Source: CAJJDF01 sp965655625 (lineage in GTDB: Bacteria; Bacteroidota; Bacteroidia; Flavobacteriales_D; CAJJDF01). Taken from it: a DNA stretch of 64,000 nucleotides. The position numbers were made by a program, and so were the translations under genes. The notes beneath the pieces are model-generated. The model was not told the origin of the DNA. It ran no database searches and saw nothing but the letters and a program-made list of their open reading frames with translations. The stretch is from contig CBFHHA010000003.1 in the NCBI GenBank assembly GCA_965655625.1, positions 1-64,000 of the forward strand, read 5' to 3'. How positions within the stretch are numbered: the first letter of the stretch is position 1; each line of letters begins with the position of its first letter. This document shows positions 17,601 to 24,913 of the stretch, piece by piece.

Positions 17601-18020
17601 TTTTAAACCCTTATCGCTCCATGTTTTCCCCCCATCCGAACTGTGATAGATTCCGTGACCGATTCCTACGTGTCTTCCACCAACATTTTCGCCAGTTCCA
17701 AGCCATATGGACGCGTTGTTGTTGGGGTCAATCGTAATGCAACCTGTTGAATAAAATGGTTGATTCTCGGTAAGCGGTTGCCATGTAGTTCCTGCATTAG
17801 TCGTTTTCCAAACACCTCCAGAACCTACGGCAGCATACCATACATTTTCATTAGTTGGGTCAATTGCCAAGTCCGCAATTCTTCCTGACATGAAAGCAGG
17901 ACCGATGCTTCTGAACTTGAATCCGTTTAACACTGATTTTATACTAGGACTTTTTTGTGCTAACAAATTGCTGGTAAATAATAGGATAAAAGAAAGGGGT
18001 ATTAGTTTGAGGAATCTCAT
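14655..18020 (-). CDS. Exported multi-Asp-box (BNR / VPS10-like) beta-propeller protein
   Basis: A 1121-residue protein with a signal peptide (LIPLSFILLFTSNLLAQ). Residues 25-760 contain at least nine Asp-box motifs of the S-x-D-x-G-x-T-W type (TTNAGTTW, SSDGGKTW, SMDGGKTW, SVDGGETW, SDNRGDSW, TKNGGKSW, TIDGGVSW, SLNQGKTW), each at the end of a propeller blade, typical of sortilin/VPS10-like and photosystem-assembly-like propellers. The last ~300 residues are lysine/glutamate-rich and largely helical with a short beta part. No T9SS sorting domain is seen. Related Bacteroidota proteins are annotated as glycosyl hydrolases, but no catalytic residues are recognised, so a hydrolase role is not supported. 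Confidence 0.85.
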   Translation of the reverse strand: MRFLKLIPLSFILLFTSNLLAQKSPSIKSVLNGFKFRSIGPAFMSGRIADLAIDPTNENVWYAAVGSGGVWKTTNAGTTWQPLTENQPFYSTGCITIDPNNNASIWLGTGENVGGRHVGIGHGIYHSSDGGKTWSDKGLKNSEHISKIIVHPKNQNIIWAAAQGPLWSKGGERGLYKSMDGGKTWTNTLEINEWTGVTDLIIDPTNPKILYAATWQRHRNVAVYMGGGPGTSVYKSVDGGETWNKIDNGIPKSNKGKIGLAISPMKPNVIYAAVELELRKGAVYRSENSGGNWTKMSETVSGGTGPHYYQELVASPHEFDKIFLMNVRMLISENGGKTFYTMTEKNKHSDNHTLAFKQNDPNYLLVGTDGGMYESFDNTKNWKFIGNLPITQYYKLALDDSKPFYNIYGGTQDNNTQMGPSRTFKNSGITNSDWEVVLGGDGHQPATEPGNPNIAYAQWQQGNLNRLDRTNGERVYIQPHANAGEPKLRFNWDAPILVSQHDPKRIYFASQKVHRSDNRGDSWQNISEDLTKNEERLALPVMGKVQSYNNAWDVYAMSTYNTITSLAESKTNENVVYAGTDDGIIQTTKNGGKSWTKIFVNKLPGVPSTAFVNDIKVDLFDENIAYVALDNHKFGDFTPYLYKTIDGGVSWSNITSGIPEKSMVWRIVQDHVNKNILFIGTEYGVYLSLNQGKTWNKFSKGLPTIPVRDLAIQKRENDLVLATFGRGFYVLDDYSALRTITKETLKQDALLFTPRKALLYNQVSSNSWSSGGQEYRADNPPFGAVITYYLKEGFISKATARKKAELSDKLDYIVIEKLAEAGYTTPESIVNEKLKKLRKATDIEKEKLEEVISILEKTKGKVNEFPGWSAIDEELTEQKPSTLVEIKNEQGEIVAQLTGSLKSGMNQIVWDLTSKIGVTTRVNSRSNYLDISNKVTAGTYEITLYKNEKGKLTKLANSKNLIVEQIRKGTLTNPLENEHEDYFVELADLTKAITISTHEFGKANAKLKSYQKNLTYLTKERATLTKKVYELIEEMNKLKLAMNGSEAKKKIGEKTEPTLENYLWKARGSNNSYGPTPLHMENYEIAKTLYDKMLPKLTNYLKEVEKLETLFEKNGAPIILD

Positions 18021-18090
18021 AGTCTTTTGGTTTGTTTTTGATTTTGGAAATACTAAAATAGGAAAGTTTTTAATGAAATTAGCTTTTTGC

Positions 18091-18235
18091 TGTCATCCTT
18101 CCCGAAAAGTCGGGAGGGATCATAAAACAGCTTGTTCCTCAGTATTGGGAAGAATATTTCAGAAGACGATTTTTTATTGCTCGACCTTCTTCTTTTTGCC
18201 TTGACGCAAAAAAAGAAGCAAAAAAAAGTCAAGGC
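18091..18235. repeat. Dispersed hairpin repeat, copy 1 of a gene-free kilobase
   Basis: The ~1 kb between the BNR gene and the kinase gene has no convincing gene; short frames there have no recognisable domain and run through repeats. This copy has hairpin CCTTCCCGA/TCGGGAGGG (18097-18118), the phrase GGAAGAATATTTCAGAA, and a second hairpin with arms GCCTTGAC (18198-18205) and GTCAAGGC (18228-18235) around an A-rich loop. Confidence 0.6.
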
Positions 18236-18475
18236 TTCGCGAAATTCGGTAAAAAAGGAATTCAAAATCTAAAACAAAAAAACTCATTGAATAAGAATTT
18301 GTAGTGCTTTTACTCCGTAAAAACTTACAACTTGTAATTCGCGTCAAACAGCTTTTGTTTCTTAACGATTTTAACTTCATTTTTCTTAACCCAAATTTCA
18401 CAAGGCCATTATATTAATAAGGAAATTGAGGTTTTTATTTATCACTTATTCTAATTTTTACCATTCCTGTTTTCA

Positions 18476-18630
18476 TTGTCATTCCGGCCTCCGAGCAGGA
18501 ATCTTACAACAGCCATTTCTGTGGGATGGGAAAGAATATTTCAGAATGTAATTTTTCATAAAAGTTACATTTCATGCTCTTTTGTCTTGAACCAAAAGAA
18601 CCAAAAGTTCAAGACTTCCTAACTGTTTTT
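18476..18630. repeat. Dispersed hairpin repeat, copy 2
   Basis: It begins GTCATTCCGGCCTCCGAG with a decayed hairpin (ATTCC/GGAAT), then GGAAAGAATATTTCAGAA, nearly the same phrase as in copy 1 in the same place. It ends with a hairpin of arms GTCTTGAAC (18584-18592) and GTTCAAGAC (18607-18615) around an A-rich loop, matching copy 1 in position and design but not in arm sequence. Confidence 0.6.
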
Positions 18631-18857
18631 TCAAGTTTTACGAAAAAACAGGTGTCCCTCAGAAACCCAAGCCTGATAGTTTTCTAGTCTCAATTTGATT
18701 TATTGGAGGATTATATTTTTGGGTTATTTATATACTGTGAGGTTCAAGGATTTCTTTCTCAAATGCCTCCCGTTCTTATTTTTTCTAACTTGATTAAAAC
18801 AGTTAAAAGGCCGATTTTTGCCGTATTATTTTACCATCTTATCTTTTCCTGTTCTCT

Positions 18858-18975
18858 CTGTCATTCTGGTCTCCGAGCCAGAATTTTCAAGCAGCTTGTA
18901 CCGATCATCCGGGAGGAATCTTATTCATTAGAATGGATGCTTAATTTAAGACTCCCTTTTTCAAGGGAATGACAG
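18858..18975. repeat. Dispersed hairpin repeat, copy 3
   Basis: It opens with GTCATTCTGG and a perfect 7-bp hairpin ATTCTGG/CCAGAAT (18863-18884) whose loop TCTCCGAG matches that of copy 2. It contains TCATCCGGGAGGAATC and closes with hairpin TCCCTT/AAGGGA (18953-18968) followed by ATGAC, so the whole unit is framed by GTCATTC and GAATGAC. Confidence 0.6.
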
Positions 18976-18994
18976 GTAGTTATCGTATAAGTTT

Positions 18995-19002
18995 TATTTT
19001 TG
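18995..19002 (+). promoter_or_regulatory. -7 promoter element of the kinase-fold gene
   Basis: TATTTTTG matches TAnnTTTG and lies 19 bases before the start codon at 19022, just after repeat copy 3. Confidence 0.6.
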
Positions 19003-19021
19003 CATTTAAATTTCAATATGA

Positions 19022-19981
19022 ATGAACCAAAACTTCAAAAAATACCTGCTTGAATTAACTCAATCTTCAGATTGTGAAGAGCAAGAAATGATTCAAGAAT
19101 TATGGAGTGGATATGGGAAAATTTCTCGGTATCAATTAGTAGATCCTGGTTTTCAAACGGTGGTGGTAAAGCATATAGCCTTGGGAAAAGTACCCGAACA
19201 TCCCCGAGGTTGGAATACCGAAGTTTCGCAACAGCGAAAAGTAAAATCATACGAGGTGGAGACTAATTGGTATGCCAATTGGAGTAAGTTTACCGATGAG
19301 AATTGTAGAATTCCTGAGTTTATTGGTTCTTTTAAGGAAGGCAAAAACCAATGGATTGTGTTGGAGGATTTGGATGAAAATTATGCGCTCAGAAAAAATC
19401 AACTTCCTATAGAAGAAGTAAAAGTGGTTCTGAAATGGTTAGCTAATTTTCACGGAAAATTTATGCATCATGAACCAAAAGGATTGTGGAAATCAGGAAC
19501 TTACTGGCACTTAGCTACTCGACAAGACGAATGGGAAAAAATTGAACACACTGGAGTAAGAGAAAAAGCCCAATTGATTGACGCCCGATTGTCTGGTTGC
19601 CAATTTCAAACGATAGTCCATGGAGATGCAAAATTGGGTAACTTTTGTTTCTCCTCGGATGGAAAAGAAGTTGCAGCAGTTGATTTTCAATATGTAGGCA
19701 GTGGTTGTGGAATGAAAGACGTGGCTTATTTTCTTGGAAGTTGCCTATCCTCCTCAGAATTGGAAGAATTAGAAGAAGAATTGTTGAATTTTTACTTCGA
19801 ATCACTTCGGATAGCTGCAAGTGCAGAGGTTGGTTTGAATCAACTAGAGCAGGAGTGGAGGGAATTGTATCCTTTTGCAGTAGCAGATTTTACTCGATTT
19901 ATGCTGGGTTGGATGCTCAGTCACCAGAAAATAAATTCCTATTCGTTGAAGAAAGTGGAAGAGGTGTTGGGGAGTTTTTAA
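19022..19981 (+). CDS. Aminoglycoside/choline phosphotransferase-fold protein (EcKinase-like)
   Basis: A 319-residue soluble protein with the small-molecule kinase fold. FQTVVVKHI carries the ATP-binding lysine, WIVLEDLDE is the hinge, IVHGDAKLGNFCF is the catalytic loop (H-G-D-x4-N) and AAVDFQYVGSGCGMKDVAYFLGS is the metal-binding DFQ segment plus the helix typical of ecdysteroid-kinase-like and choline-kinase-like proteins. The substrate is unknown. A single-gene unit with its own -7 box, it converges on the lysS operon across a terminator. An ATG four bases upstream is in another frame. Confidence 0.85.
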   Translation: MNQNFKKYLLELTQSSDCEEQEMIQELWSGYGKISRYQLVDPGFQTVVVKHIALGKVPEHPRGWNTEVSQQRKVKSYEVETNWYANWSKFTDENCRIPEFIGSFKEGKNQWIVLEDLDENYALRKNQLPIEEVKVVLKWLANFHGKFMHHEPKGLWKSGTYWHLATRQDEWEKIEHTGVREKAQLIDARLSGCQFQTIVHGDAKLGNFCFSSDGKEVAAVDFQYVGSGCGMKDVAYFLGSCLSSSELEELEEELLNFYFESLRIAASAEVGLNQLEQEWRELYPFAVADFTRFMLGWMLSHQKINSYSLKKVEEVLGSF

Positions 19982-20093
19982 AAAATAATGTAATCTATAA
20001 AGCTAGTTGTCCTTTATATAATTACTCAAGATGAACGTGCTTCAGCAGCTTGAAATTATAGCTTTGGGCTGTTTGCAAAAAATGAGAATTCAC

Positions 20094-20127
20094 AAAAAAA
20101 AGGAAAGCCAAAACTTCCCTTTTTTTA
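20094..20127. terminator. Bidirectional terminator between the kinase gene and lysS operon
   Basis: An A8-GGAAAG arm (20094-20107) faces a CTTCCC-T8 arm (20114-20127) across a CCAAAA loop, pairing with one bulge. Runs of A and T on the two sides allow use in both directions, as expected between convergent units. Confidence 0.65.
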
Positions 20128-20145
20128 AATAGATACGATCAATCA

Positions 20146-20463
20146 TTAATCCTCTTTAGTCCAATCCTTCGTGTTCAATTTATGGTAGATAAAGCTCAAT
20201 TTATTGGCAATATCGTGATTTTTGTCACGGTCACCGCTTTTTTCTAAGATTTTAGTTTCCTGCTCCATTAAGAAGTTACCCACATCAATCGTGTGCTTTC
20301 CTCTTTCAAAAATTCTAATGATGGTAGAAATGTACCAATCGTATTCTACTGGATTCAACTCCTCTTTTACTTCCACCACTCCCCAGCTAGTTTGAAGTAC
20401 ATGCAGCAACATGTCTCTCAAATCTTCGTTTTTTACATCAGTATGTTCTTCGTTTTCTTGCAT
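20146..20463 (-). CDS. Small acidic protein of unknown function coupled to lysS
   Basis: A 105-residue, highly charged, probably helical protein without signal or membrane segment. Its start overlaps the lysS stop by one base, so it is translated from the lysS message. Readable parts are LRDMLLHVLQTSWGVVEVKEELNPVEYDWY and IIRIFERGKHTIDVGNFLMEQE. I do not recognise a family. Coding quality and tight coupling make it a real gene; a role with LysRS or in growth control is a guess. Confidence 0.75.
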   Translation of the reverse strand: MQENEEHTDVKNEDLRDMLLHVLQTSWGVVEVKEELNPVEYDWYISTIIRIFERGKHTIDVGNFLMEQETKILEKSGDRDKNHDIANKLSFIYHKLNTKDWTKED

Positions 20464-22175
20464 TAGTTTTCAGTATAATCTACGGTAAGTGTATCGTCAG
20501 TTTTAGTAACTTTTACTAATCCCATTTTTGTAAGGGCTTTCATTCCTTTGTCCCATTGTTTGTTACTTAATTGACTTACCGAGTTTTTTAGGGCAGTCAA
20601 TTCCATCGATTTTTGTGCTTTAATCACCTCAAAAATTGCTTTTTCATTTTCGGCAAGTTCCAATTTTTTCTGTTTACTTTCCGGGCGCATTTGGGGGAAA
20701 AACAATACTTCTTGGATAGACTGATTATTCGTAAGGAACATAATAAGACGATCCATACCAATTCCTAAACCTGAGGTTGGAGGCATTCCGTATTCGAGAG
20801 CCCTCAAGAAATCATGGTCAATAAATTCTCCTGCTTCGTCATCTCCACGAGCAGCTAATTTCAGTTGTTCTTCAAATCTTTCTCTTTGGTCAATCGGGTC
20901 ATTAAGCTCACTGTAGGCATTCGCTATTTCTTTTCCGCACACCATCAACTCGAATCTTTCGGTCAATTCTGGGTTTTCGCGGTGCACTTTACACAAAGGC
21001 GACATTTCTTTGGGATAATCAGTAATGAAAGTAGGTTGAATGTAGTTTCCTTCGCATTTTTCTCCAAAAATCTCATCAATCAACTTTCCTTTTCCCATGG
21101 TTTCATCTACTTCAATTCCCATTCCTCGGGCAGCTGCTCTCAATTCGTCTTCTGATTTTCCTGTGATATCAAATCCAGTAAAATCAATAATAGATTGGGT
21201 CATCGTAACACGTTTGTATGGTGCTTTGAAGTCGATGTTATGTTCTACAAAAGTAGCTTGGGTTGTCCCGTTTACCTCAGTTGCCACATTCTCGAGAAGT
21301 TTTTCTGTGAAATCCATCATCCAGTTGTAATCTTTGTAGGCCACGTAAATTTCCATTGCCGTAAACTCTGGATTATGCGTTCGATCCATTCCTTCGTTAC
21401 GAAAGTTCTTACTAAATTCGTACACTCCGTCAAACCCTCCCACGATCAGTCTTTTCAGGTATAATTCATTGGCAATTCGCATGTACAATGGAATATCCAA
21501 ACTATTGTGGTGGGTGATAAAAGGGCGAGCAGCGGCTCCACCTGCAATTGGTTGCAGAACAGGAGTTTCTACTTCAAAATAACCCGCTTCGTTAAAGAAA
21601 TTTCGCATGGCGTTGAACATTTTCGTTCGCTTCACAAATACTTCTTTTACTTGCGGATTTACAACTAAATCTACATACCTCTGTCTGTATCTTAATTCTG
21701 GGTTGGTAAAAGCATCGTGTACTTTTCCTTCGCTATCCGTTTTGGGCATTGGCAGAGGTTTAAGCGATTTACTCAGTAAAGTCATTTTCTCTACATTGAT
21801 CGACTTTTCTCCTACTTGGGTAGTGAAAAGTGTTCCTTCTATCCCAATAAAATCGCCAATATCGAGCATTTTTTTGTATACCTCATTGTACAATGATTTA
21901 TCTTCTTCCGGACACATCACATCTCGGTTGAAGTATGCTTGAACCCTACCTGCAGAATCTTGAATCGAAGAAAAAGAAGCTTTACCCATGATGTTTTTGG
22001 TCATTAGTCTTCCTGCTACAACTACTCGCTTTCCTTCTTCGTAGTTTTCTTTTACCGCTTTGGATAAAGTGTCAACAGGGAATAGGGCAGCTGGATAAGG
22101 CTCAATTCCTTGATCGATAATTTTTTTTCTTGTTTCTCTTCGAATGATTTCTTGTTCGGATAATTCTAAGCTCAT
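20463..22175 (-). CDS. lysS: Lysyl-tRNA synthetase, class II
   Basis: LysRS charges tRNA-Lys. An N-terminal OB-fold binds the anticodon (about 55-155: VVVAGRLMTKNIMGKASF), and the catalytic core carries class II motif 1 (MRNFFNEAGYFEVETPVL), motif 2 (FRNEGMDRTHNPEFTAMEIY) and motif 3 (GLGIGMDRLIMFL). At 570 residues it is about 65 longer than the E. coli enzyme. The extra part is a C-terminal tail (about 505-570) rich in helices that ends in a short beta pair, like a small winged-helix module, and I recall similar tails in Bacteroidota. It is followed in the same unit by a 105-residue unknown. Confidence 0.96.
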   Translation of the reverse strand: MSLELSEQEIIRRETRKKIIDQGIEPYPAALFPVDTLSKAVKENYEEGKRVVVAGRLMTKNIMGKASFSSIQDSAGRVQAYFNRDVMCPEEDKSLYNEVYKKMLDIGDFIGIEGTLFTTQVGEKSINVEKMTLLSKSLKPLPMPKTDSEGKVHDAFTNPELRYRQRYVDLVVNPQVKEVFVKRTKMFNAMRNFFNEAGYFEVETPVLQPIAGGAAARPFITHHNSLDIPLYMRIANELYLKRLIVGGFDGVYEFSKNFRNEGMDRTHNPEFTAMEIYVAYKDYNWMMDFTEKLLENVATEVNGTTQATFVEHNIDFKAPYKRVTMTQSIIDFTGFDITGKSEDELRAAARGMGIEVDETMGKGKLIDEIFGEKCEGNYIQPTFITDYPKEMSPLCKVHRENPELTERFELMVCGKEIANAYSELNDPIDQRERFEEQLKLAARGDDEAGEFIDHDFLRALEYGMPPTSGLGIGMDRLIMFLTNNQSIQEVLFFPQMRPESKQKKLELAENEKAIFEVIKAQKSMELTALKNSVSQLSNKQWDKGMKALTKMGLVKVTKTDDTLTVDYTEN

Positions 22176-22211
22176 TGTTCAACTATATTTGGCTTGGTTT
22201 AAATTTGGTTG

Positions 22212-22219
22212 CAAATATA
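22212..22219 (-). promoter_or_regulatory. -7 promoter element of lysS
   Basis: TATATTTG on the minus strand, 36 bases upstream of the lysS ATG; a full match to TAnnTTTG. Confidence 0.6.
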
Positions 22220-22320
22220 GGCATTTTGTAGTGAGTTTACTCTTCATTTTTCTCCTTGTTTCAGGTAAGAGAAGAGTAAGAATAAAAATGTGGAGTGAAA
22301 CTATTTATCAGTTATTTCTT

Positions 22321-22328
22321 TAACTTTG
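22321..22328 (+). promoter_or_regulatory. -7 promoter element of folA
   Basis: TAACTTTG, full match to TAnnTTTG, 22 bases before the folA ATG. It is divergent from the lysS promoter about 100 bases away. Confidence 0.6.
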
Positions 22329-22350
22329 ACAAAATCAATTTTATTTCACC

Positions 22351-22860
22351 ATGAAAGTATCCTTAATTGTTGCAAAAGCGGCTAACGAAGCCATTGGAAA
22401 AGACAATGATTTAATTTGGCATTTGCGTGATGACATGCGTTATTTTTCGGATACAACCAAAGGTCATTATGTGATTATGGGTAGAAAAAATTTCGATTCT
22501 ATTCCAGATAAATATCGTCCTTTACCGGATAGGCCAAACGTAATTGTAACGAGAAATTCTGATTTTGTTGCAGAGAATTGCGATGTGGTAGGTTCTATTG
22601 AAGAGGGAATTGAGCTGGCTCGTAAACAAGGCGAAAAAGAAGCGTTTGTGATTGGTGGCGGTCAGATTTATAAAACAGCACTGGAGAATGATTTGCTTGA
22701 TAAGTTGTACATCACTTATGTGCATCACGAATTCGAGGCAGATGTTTTTTTTCCTAAATATGACAAGTCTATTTGGAAAAAAACAAGCGAAATATTTCAC
22801 CCTACTGACGAAAAACATGATTTTCCTTTTTCTTACGTTACTTATGAAAAGTATCAATGA
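22351..22860 (+). CDS. folA: Dihydrofolate reductase
   Basis: A 169-residue NADPH-dependent enzyme reducing dihydrofolate to tetrahydrofolate. It starts MKVSLIVAKAANEAIGKDNDLIWHLRDDM, with the substrate-binding DLIWHLR and acidic D. HYVIMGRKNFDSIP and FVIGGGQIYKTAL bind the cofactor. The length is typical of chromosomal type I DHFR, the trimethoprim target. Its stop overlaps the start of the DUF4421 gene by four bases, starting a folA-DUF4421-pnuC unit. Confidence 0.96.
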   Translation: MKVSLIVAKAANEAIGKDNDLIWHLRDDMRYFSDTTKGHYVIMGRKNFDSIPDKYRPLPDRPNVIVTRNSDFVAENCDVVGSIEEGIELARKQGEKEAFVIGGGQIYKTALENDLLDKLYITYVHHEFEADVFFPKYDKSIWKKTSEIFHPTDEKHDFPFSYVTYEKYQ

Positions 22861-23882
22861 AAAAAGCATTAGTTATAGTGGTTGTGATGTTCTCTCTATC
22901 GGGTTGGTCTCAAAATGACCGAGAGAATTATGACACACTATATCTCAAAGAGTTTGCGAATGATATTTTCTATCCGTTCACTTTCTCTAATGTAAAAAAC
23001 CACAATATATACATAAGTAATTTTTATGAGGAAGATGCATGGGTAAATTATTTCCCCAATTCCCCTTTGTTTTTTGGATTGGGATTTGATTATAAATGGA
23101 TGACCTTTAGTTATGCGTTTCCTATGCAAAGTAAAAAGAAAAAAAAGGGAAGTAATTTTAATCTATTTTACGGCATTAGTCGAAGGAAATTTAGAATTTC
23201 TTTAATGTACCAGCAGTATCAGGGTTTTTTTCAACAAGATCCCACTCTCCCTCGCGATTGGTTTGATCAAAATGAAGACTTTCCATTTAGACCAGATATT
23301 TCTGATTACATTTTTCAAGGCACTTTTTTTTATTTGTTTAATCACACACGTGTTTCTTACAGATCCTCTTTTCTTTACTTTGAAAAACAGTTGAAAAGCG
23401 CAGGGTCTTTTACCTTAGGAACAGATTTTTTTGTCTCCGGAATTACAGCAGACTCCTCTTTGGTTCCTTCTTCGTTAGATTCTAGTTTTGGAGAGGAAGT
23501 GAAACGTCAAAAAGCACTGGATGTAAATGTGGGTTTAAAGTTTGGGTACATGTACACGTATGTTTTTCATAAAAATTGGCACTTATCTGGGCATTTTTCT
23601 CCTACAATTTACTTGAACAAGGACAGATTGATTCAAGAGATAAATGACCTTGATAGCGTTTCGATTTTTTCTCGTTCTATATTTCTTGGCCTAAGTTATC
23701 GATTAGTTTTAGGATATGATAACGACTCTTATTTTGCAGGAATAATGTTTAATGGCACAAATACCCAACAAGATTTTGCTAAGAGTGCATTTAGCACCGA
23801 TTATTCAGTTCTTGAAGTGTATTTTGGAAAACGAATACAAACTCATGGCGAACAAAAAAAGAAAAGAAAATTCTTTGACTAG
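22857..23882 (+). CDS. DUF4421 outer-membrane-like protein
   Basis: A 341-residue exported protein with a signal peptide (LVIVVVMFSLSGWSQ). The body is beta-rich with many aromatic strands in alternation (FGLGFDYKWMTFSYAFP, FNLFYGISRRKFRISLMYQQY, RVSYRSSFLYFEKQLKS, HLSGHFSPTIYLN), the look of a porin-like barrel. It matches my memory of DUF4421, a Bacteroidota family of unknown function. It overlaps folA by four bases and pnuC by 38, so all three are coupled. The link with NAD-precursor uptake is by position only. Confidence 0.8.
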   Translation: MKKALVIVVVMFSLSGWSQNDRENYDTLYLKEFANDIFYPFTFSNVKNHNIYISNFYEEDAWVNYFPNSPLFFGLGFDYKWMTFSYAFPMQSKKKKKGSNFNLFYGISRRKFRISLMYQQYQGFFQQDPTLPRDWFDQNEDFPFRPDISDYIFQGTFFYLFNHTRVSYRSSFLYFEKQLKSAGSFTLGTDFFVSGITADSSLVPSSLDSSFGEEVKRQKALDVNVGLKFGYMYTYVFHKNWHLSGHFSPTIYLNKDRLIQEINDLDSVSIFSRSIFLGLSYRLVLGYDNDSYFAGIMFNGTNTQQDFAKSAFSTDYSVLEVYFGKRIQTHGEQKKKRKFFD

Positions 23883-24438
23883 TTTTTTACAAAATACAGC
23901 AAAGAATACAATCTTGTTAGAAGTTTTAGGAATTGTAAGCGGTTTGTTGTACACCATATTGTACATTAAAGAAGTGAAAATTTGTTTTTTATTCGCAATT
24001 ATAGGTGCAATTATTTACTCGATACTTTGCATCAAAAAGAAGGTTTATGCCGAAGTGGCTTTACAATTATTTTATATTCCAATGGCAATTTACGGCTGGA
24101 TTCATTGGGGCGAATACCATACAAATTCTTTTTCGTTCAGTACTCACCTAGTTTTATTGTTTGCCACACTTCTTGCAGTTCTTGGAACAGGATATTCTTT
24201 GAAGACTAAAACTGATTCTCAATCACCTTATCTAGATTCTTTTACCACCATTGCTAGTTTTACCGCTACCTGGTTAATGGTTAATTTTGTTCAGGAAATG
24301 TGGCTTTACTTTATTGGAGTAAATCTAGTTTCTATTTGGCTTTATTTCCAGAGAGGAATGAGGTTAAGTATTTTACTTTTCGCGTTTTACACCTATATTT
24401 CTATCGCGATGTGGCTGGAATGGGAACTGTTTTTTTAA
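23845..24438 (+). CDS. pnuC: PnuC-family nicotinamide riboside transporter
   Basis: 197 residues from the ATG at 23845 (MANKKRKENSL); the frame is open 31 codons further inside the DUF4421 gene, but a start there would add non-homologous residues. About seven membrane helices are visible, and the family signatures are LEVLGIVSGLLYTILYIKE, LQLFYIPMAIYGWIHWG (the QxxYxxxxxYGW region) and NFVQEMWLYFIGVNLVSIWLYF. PnuC moves nicotinamide riboside by facilitated diffusion, trapped by later phosphorylation. No NR kinase gene is adjacent. Confidence 0.9.
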   Translation: MANKKRKENSLTSFLQNTAKNTILLEVLGIVSGLLYTILYIKEVKICFLFAIIGAIIYSILCIKKKVYAEVALQLFYIPMAIYGWIHWGEYHTNSFSFSTHLVLLFATLLAVLGTGYSLKTKTDSQSPYLDSFTTIASFTATWLMVNFVQEMWLYFIGVNLVSIWLYFQRGMRLSILLFAFYTYISIAMWLEWELFF

Positions 24439-24455
24439 ACAGTACAAGAAACAAA

Positions 24456-24906
24456 TTACTCTTTGTTTTTGGAATCGAGTAAAATTGTTACCGGGCCATC
24501 ATTTGTTGATTCTAGTTTCATGTCAGCTCCGAAAACTCCAGTTTTAACCTCTGAAGTTAGGTGATTTTGAATGCTTCGTATGAATTCCTCATACAATGGA
24601 ATGGCAACCTCTGGCTGGGCCGAACGAACAAATGAAGGGCGATTTCCTTTTTTGCACGAAGCATACAATGTAAACTGACTTACGATAAGTATTTCTCCTT
24701 CTACATCGAGTAAAGATAGATTCATTTTGCCTTGCTCATCCGAAAAAATTCTCATATTTAGTATTTTTCTCACTAGCCAATCGATGTCTTCATTTGAGTC
24801 ACTTTCTTCAATTCCTACAAGTAGTAAAAGCCCTGTGGAAATGGAAGAGTGGACATTTTTTGATGGTTACTGAAGCTTCAGAAACTCGTTGTAAAAGAAT
24901 TCTCAT
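24456..24906 (-). pseudogene. dtd: D-aminoacyl-tRNA deacylase with a frameshift in an A6 tract
   Basis: Dtd strips D-amino acids from tRNA. The start gives MRILLQRVSEASVTIKKC, the canonical N-terminus, but this frame stops after 32 codons at about 24808. From a run of six A on the minus strand (24856-24861) the neighbouring frame continues with STGLLLLVGIEESDSNEDID, then SQFTLYASCKKGNRPSFV (SQFTLYA is the active-site strand) and NDGPVTILLDS (the GPVT motif) to the normal end. Total length 451 bases is one more than a whole number of codons, so one base is extra or two are missing. Everything else is intact. It may be a recent mutation, an assembly error in a homopolymer, or slippage-rescued expression. 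It sits seven bases after rsgA. Confidence 0.9.
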
Positions 24907-24913
24907 GCGCTAA

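Noticed and set aside
14655..18020. Sialidase or other glycoside hydrolase activity for the BNR protein
   Set aside because: Asp-boxes alone do not show catalysis; no FRIP motif or catalytic Arg triad/Asp set was found.
18053..18401. Short minus-strand frames of 70-75 codons in the 18-19 kb gap
   Set aside because: They are made of Phe/Arg/Ser-rich low-quality text, run through the hairpin repeats, and have no promoter or family.
18703..18972. 89-codon plus-strand frame beside repeat copy 3
   Set aside because: It reads through the repeat including its hairpins; the composition is not protein-like and there is no start signal.
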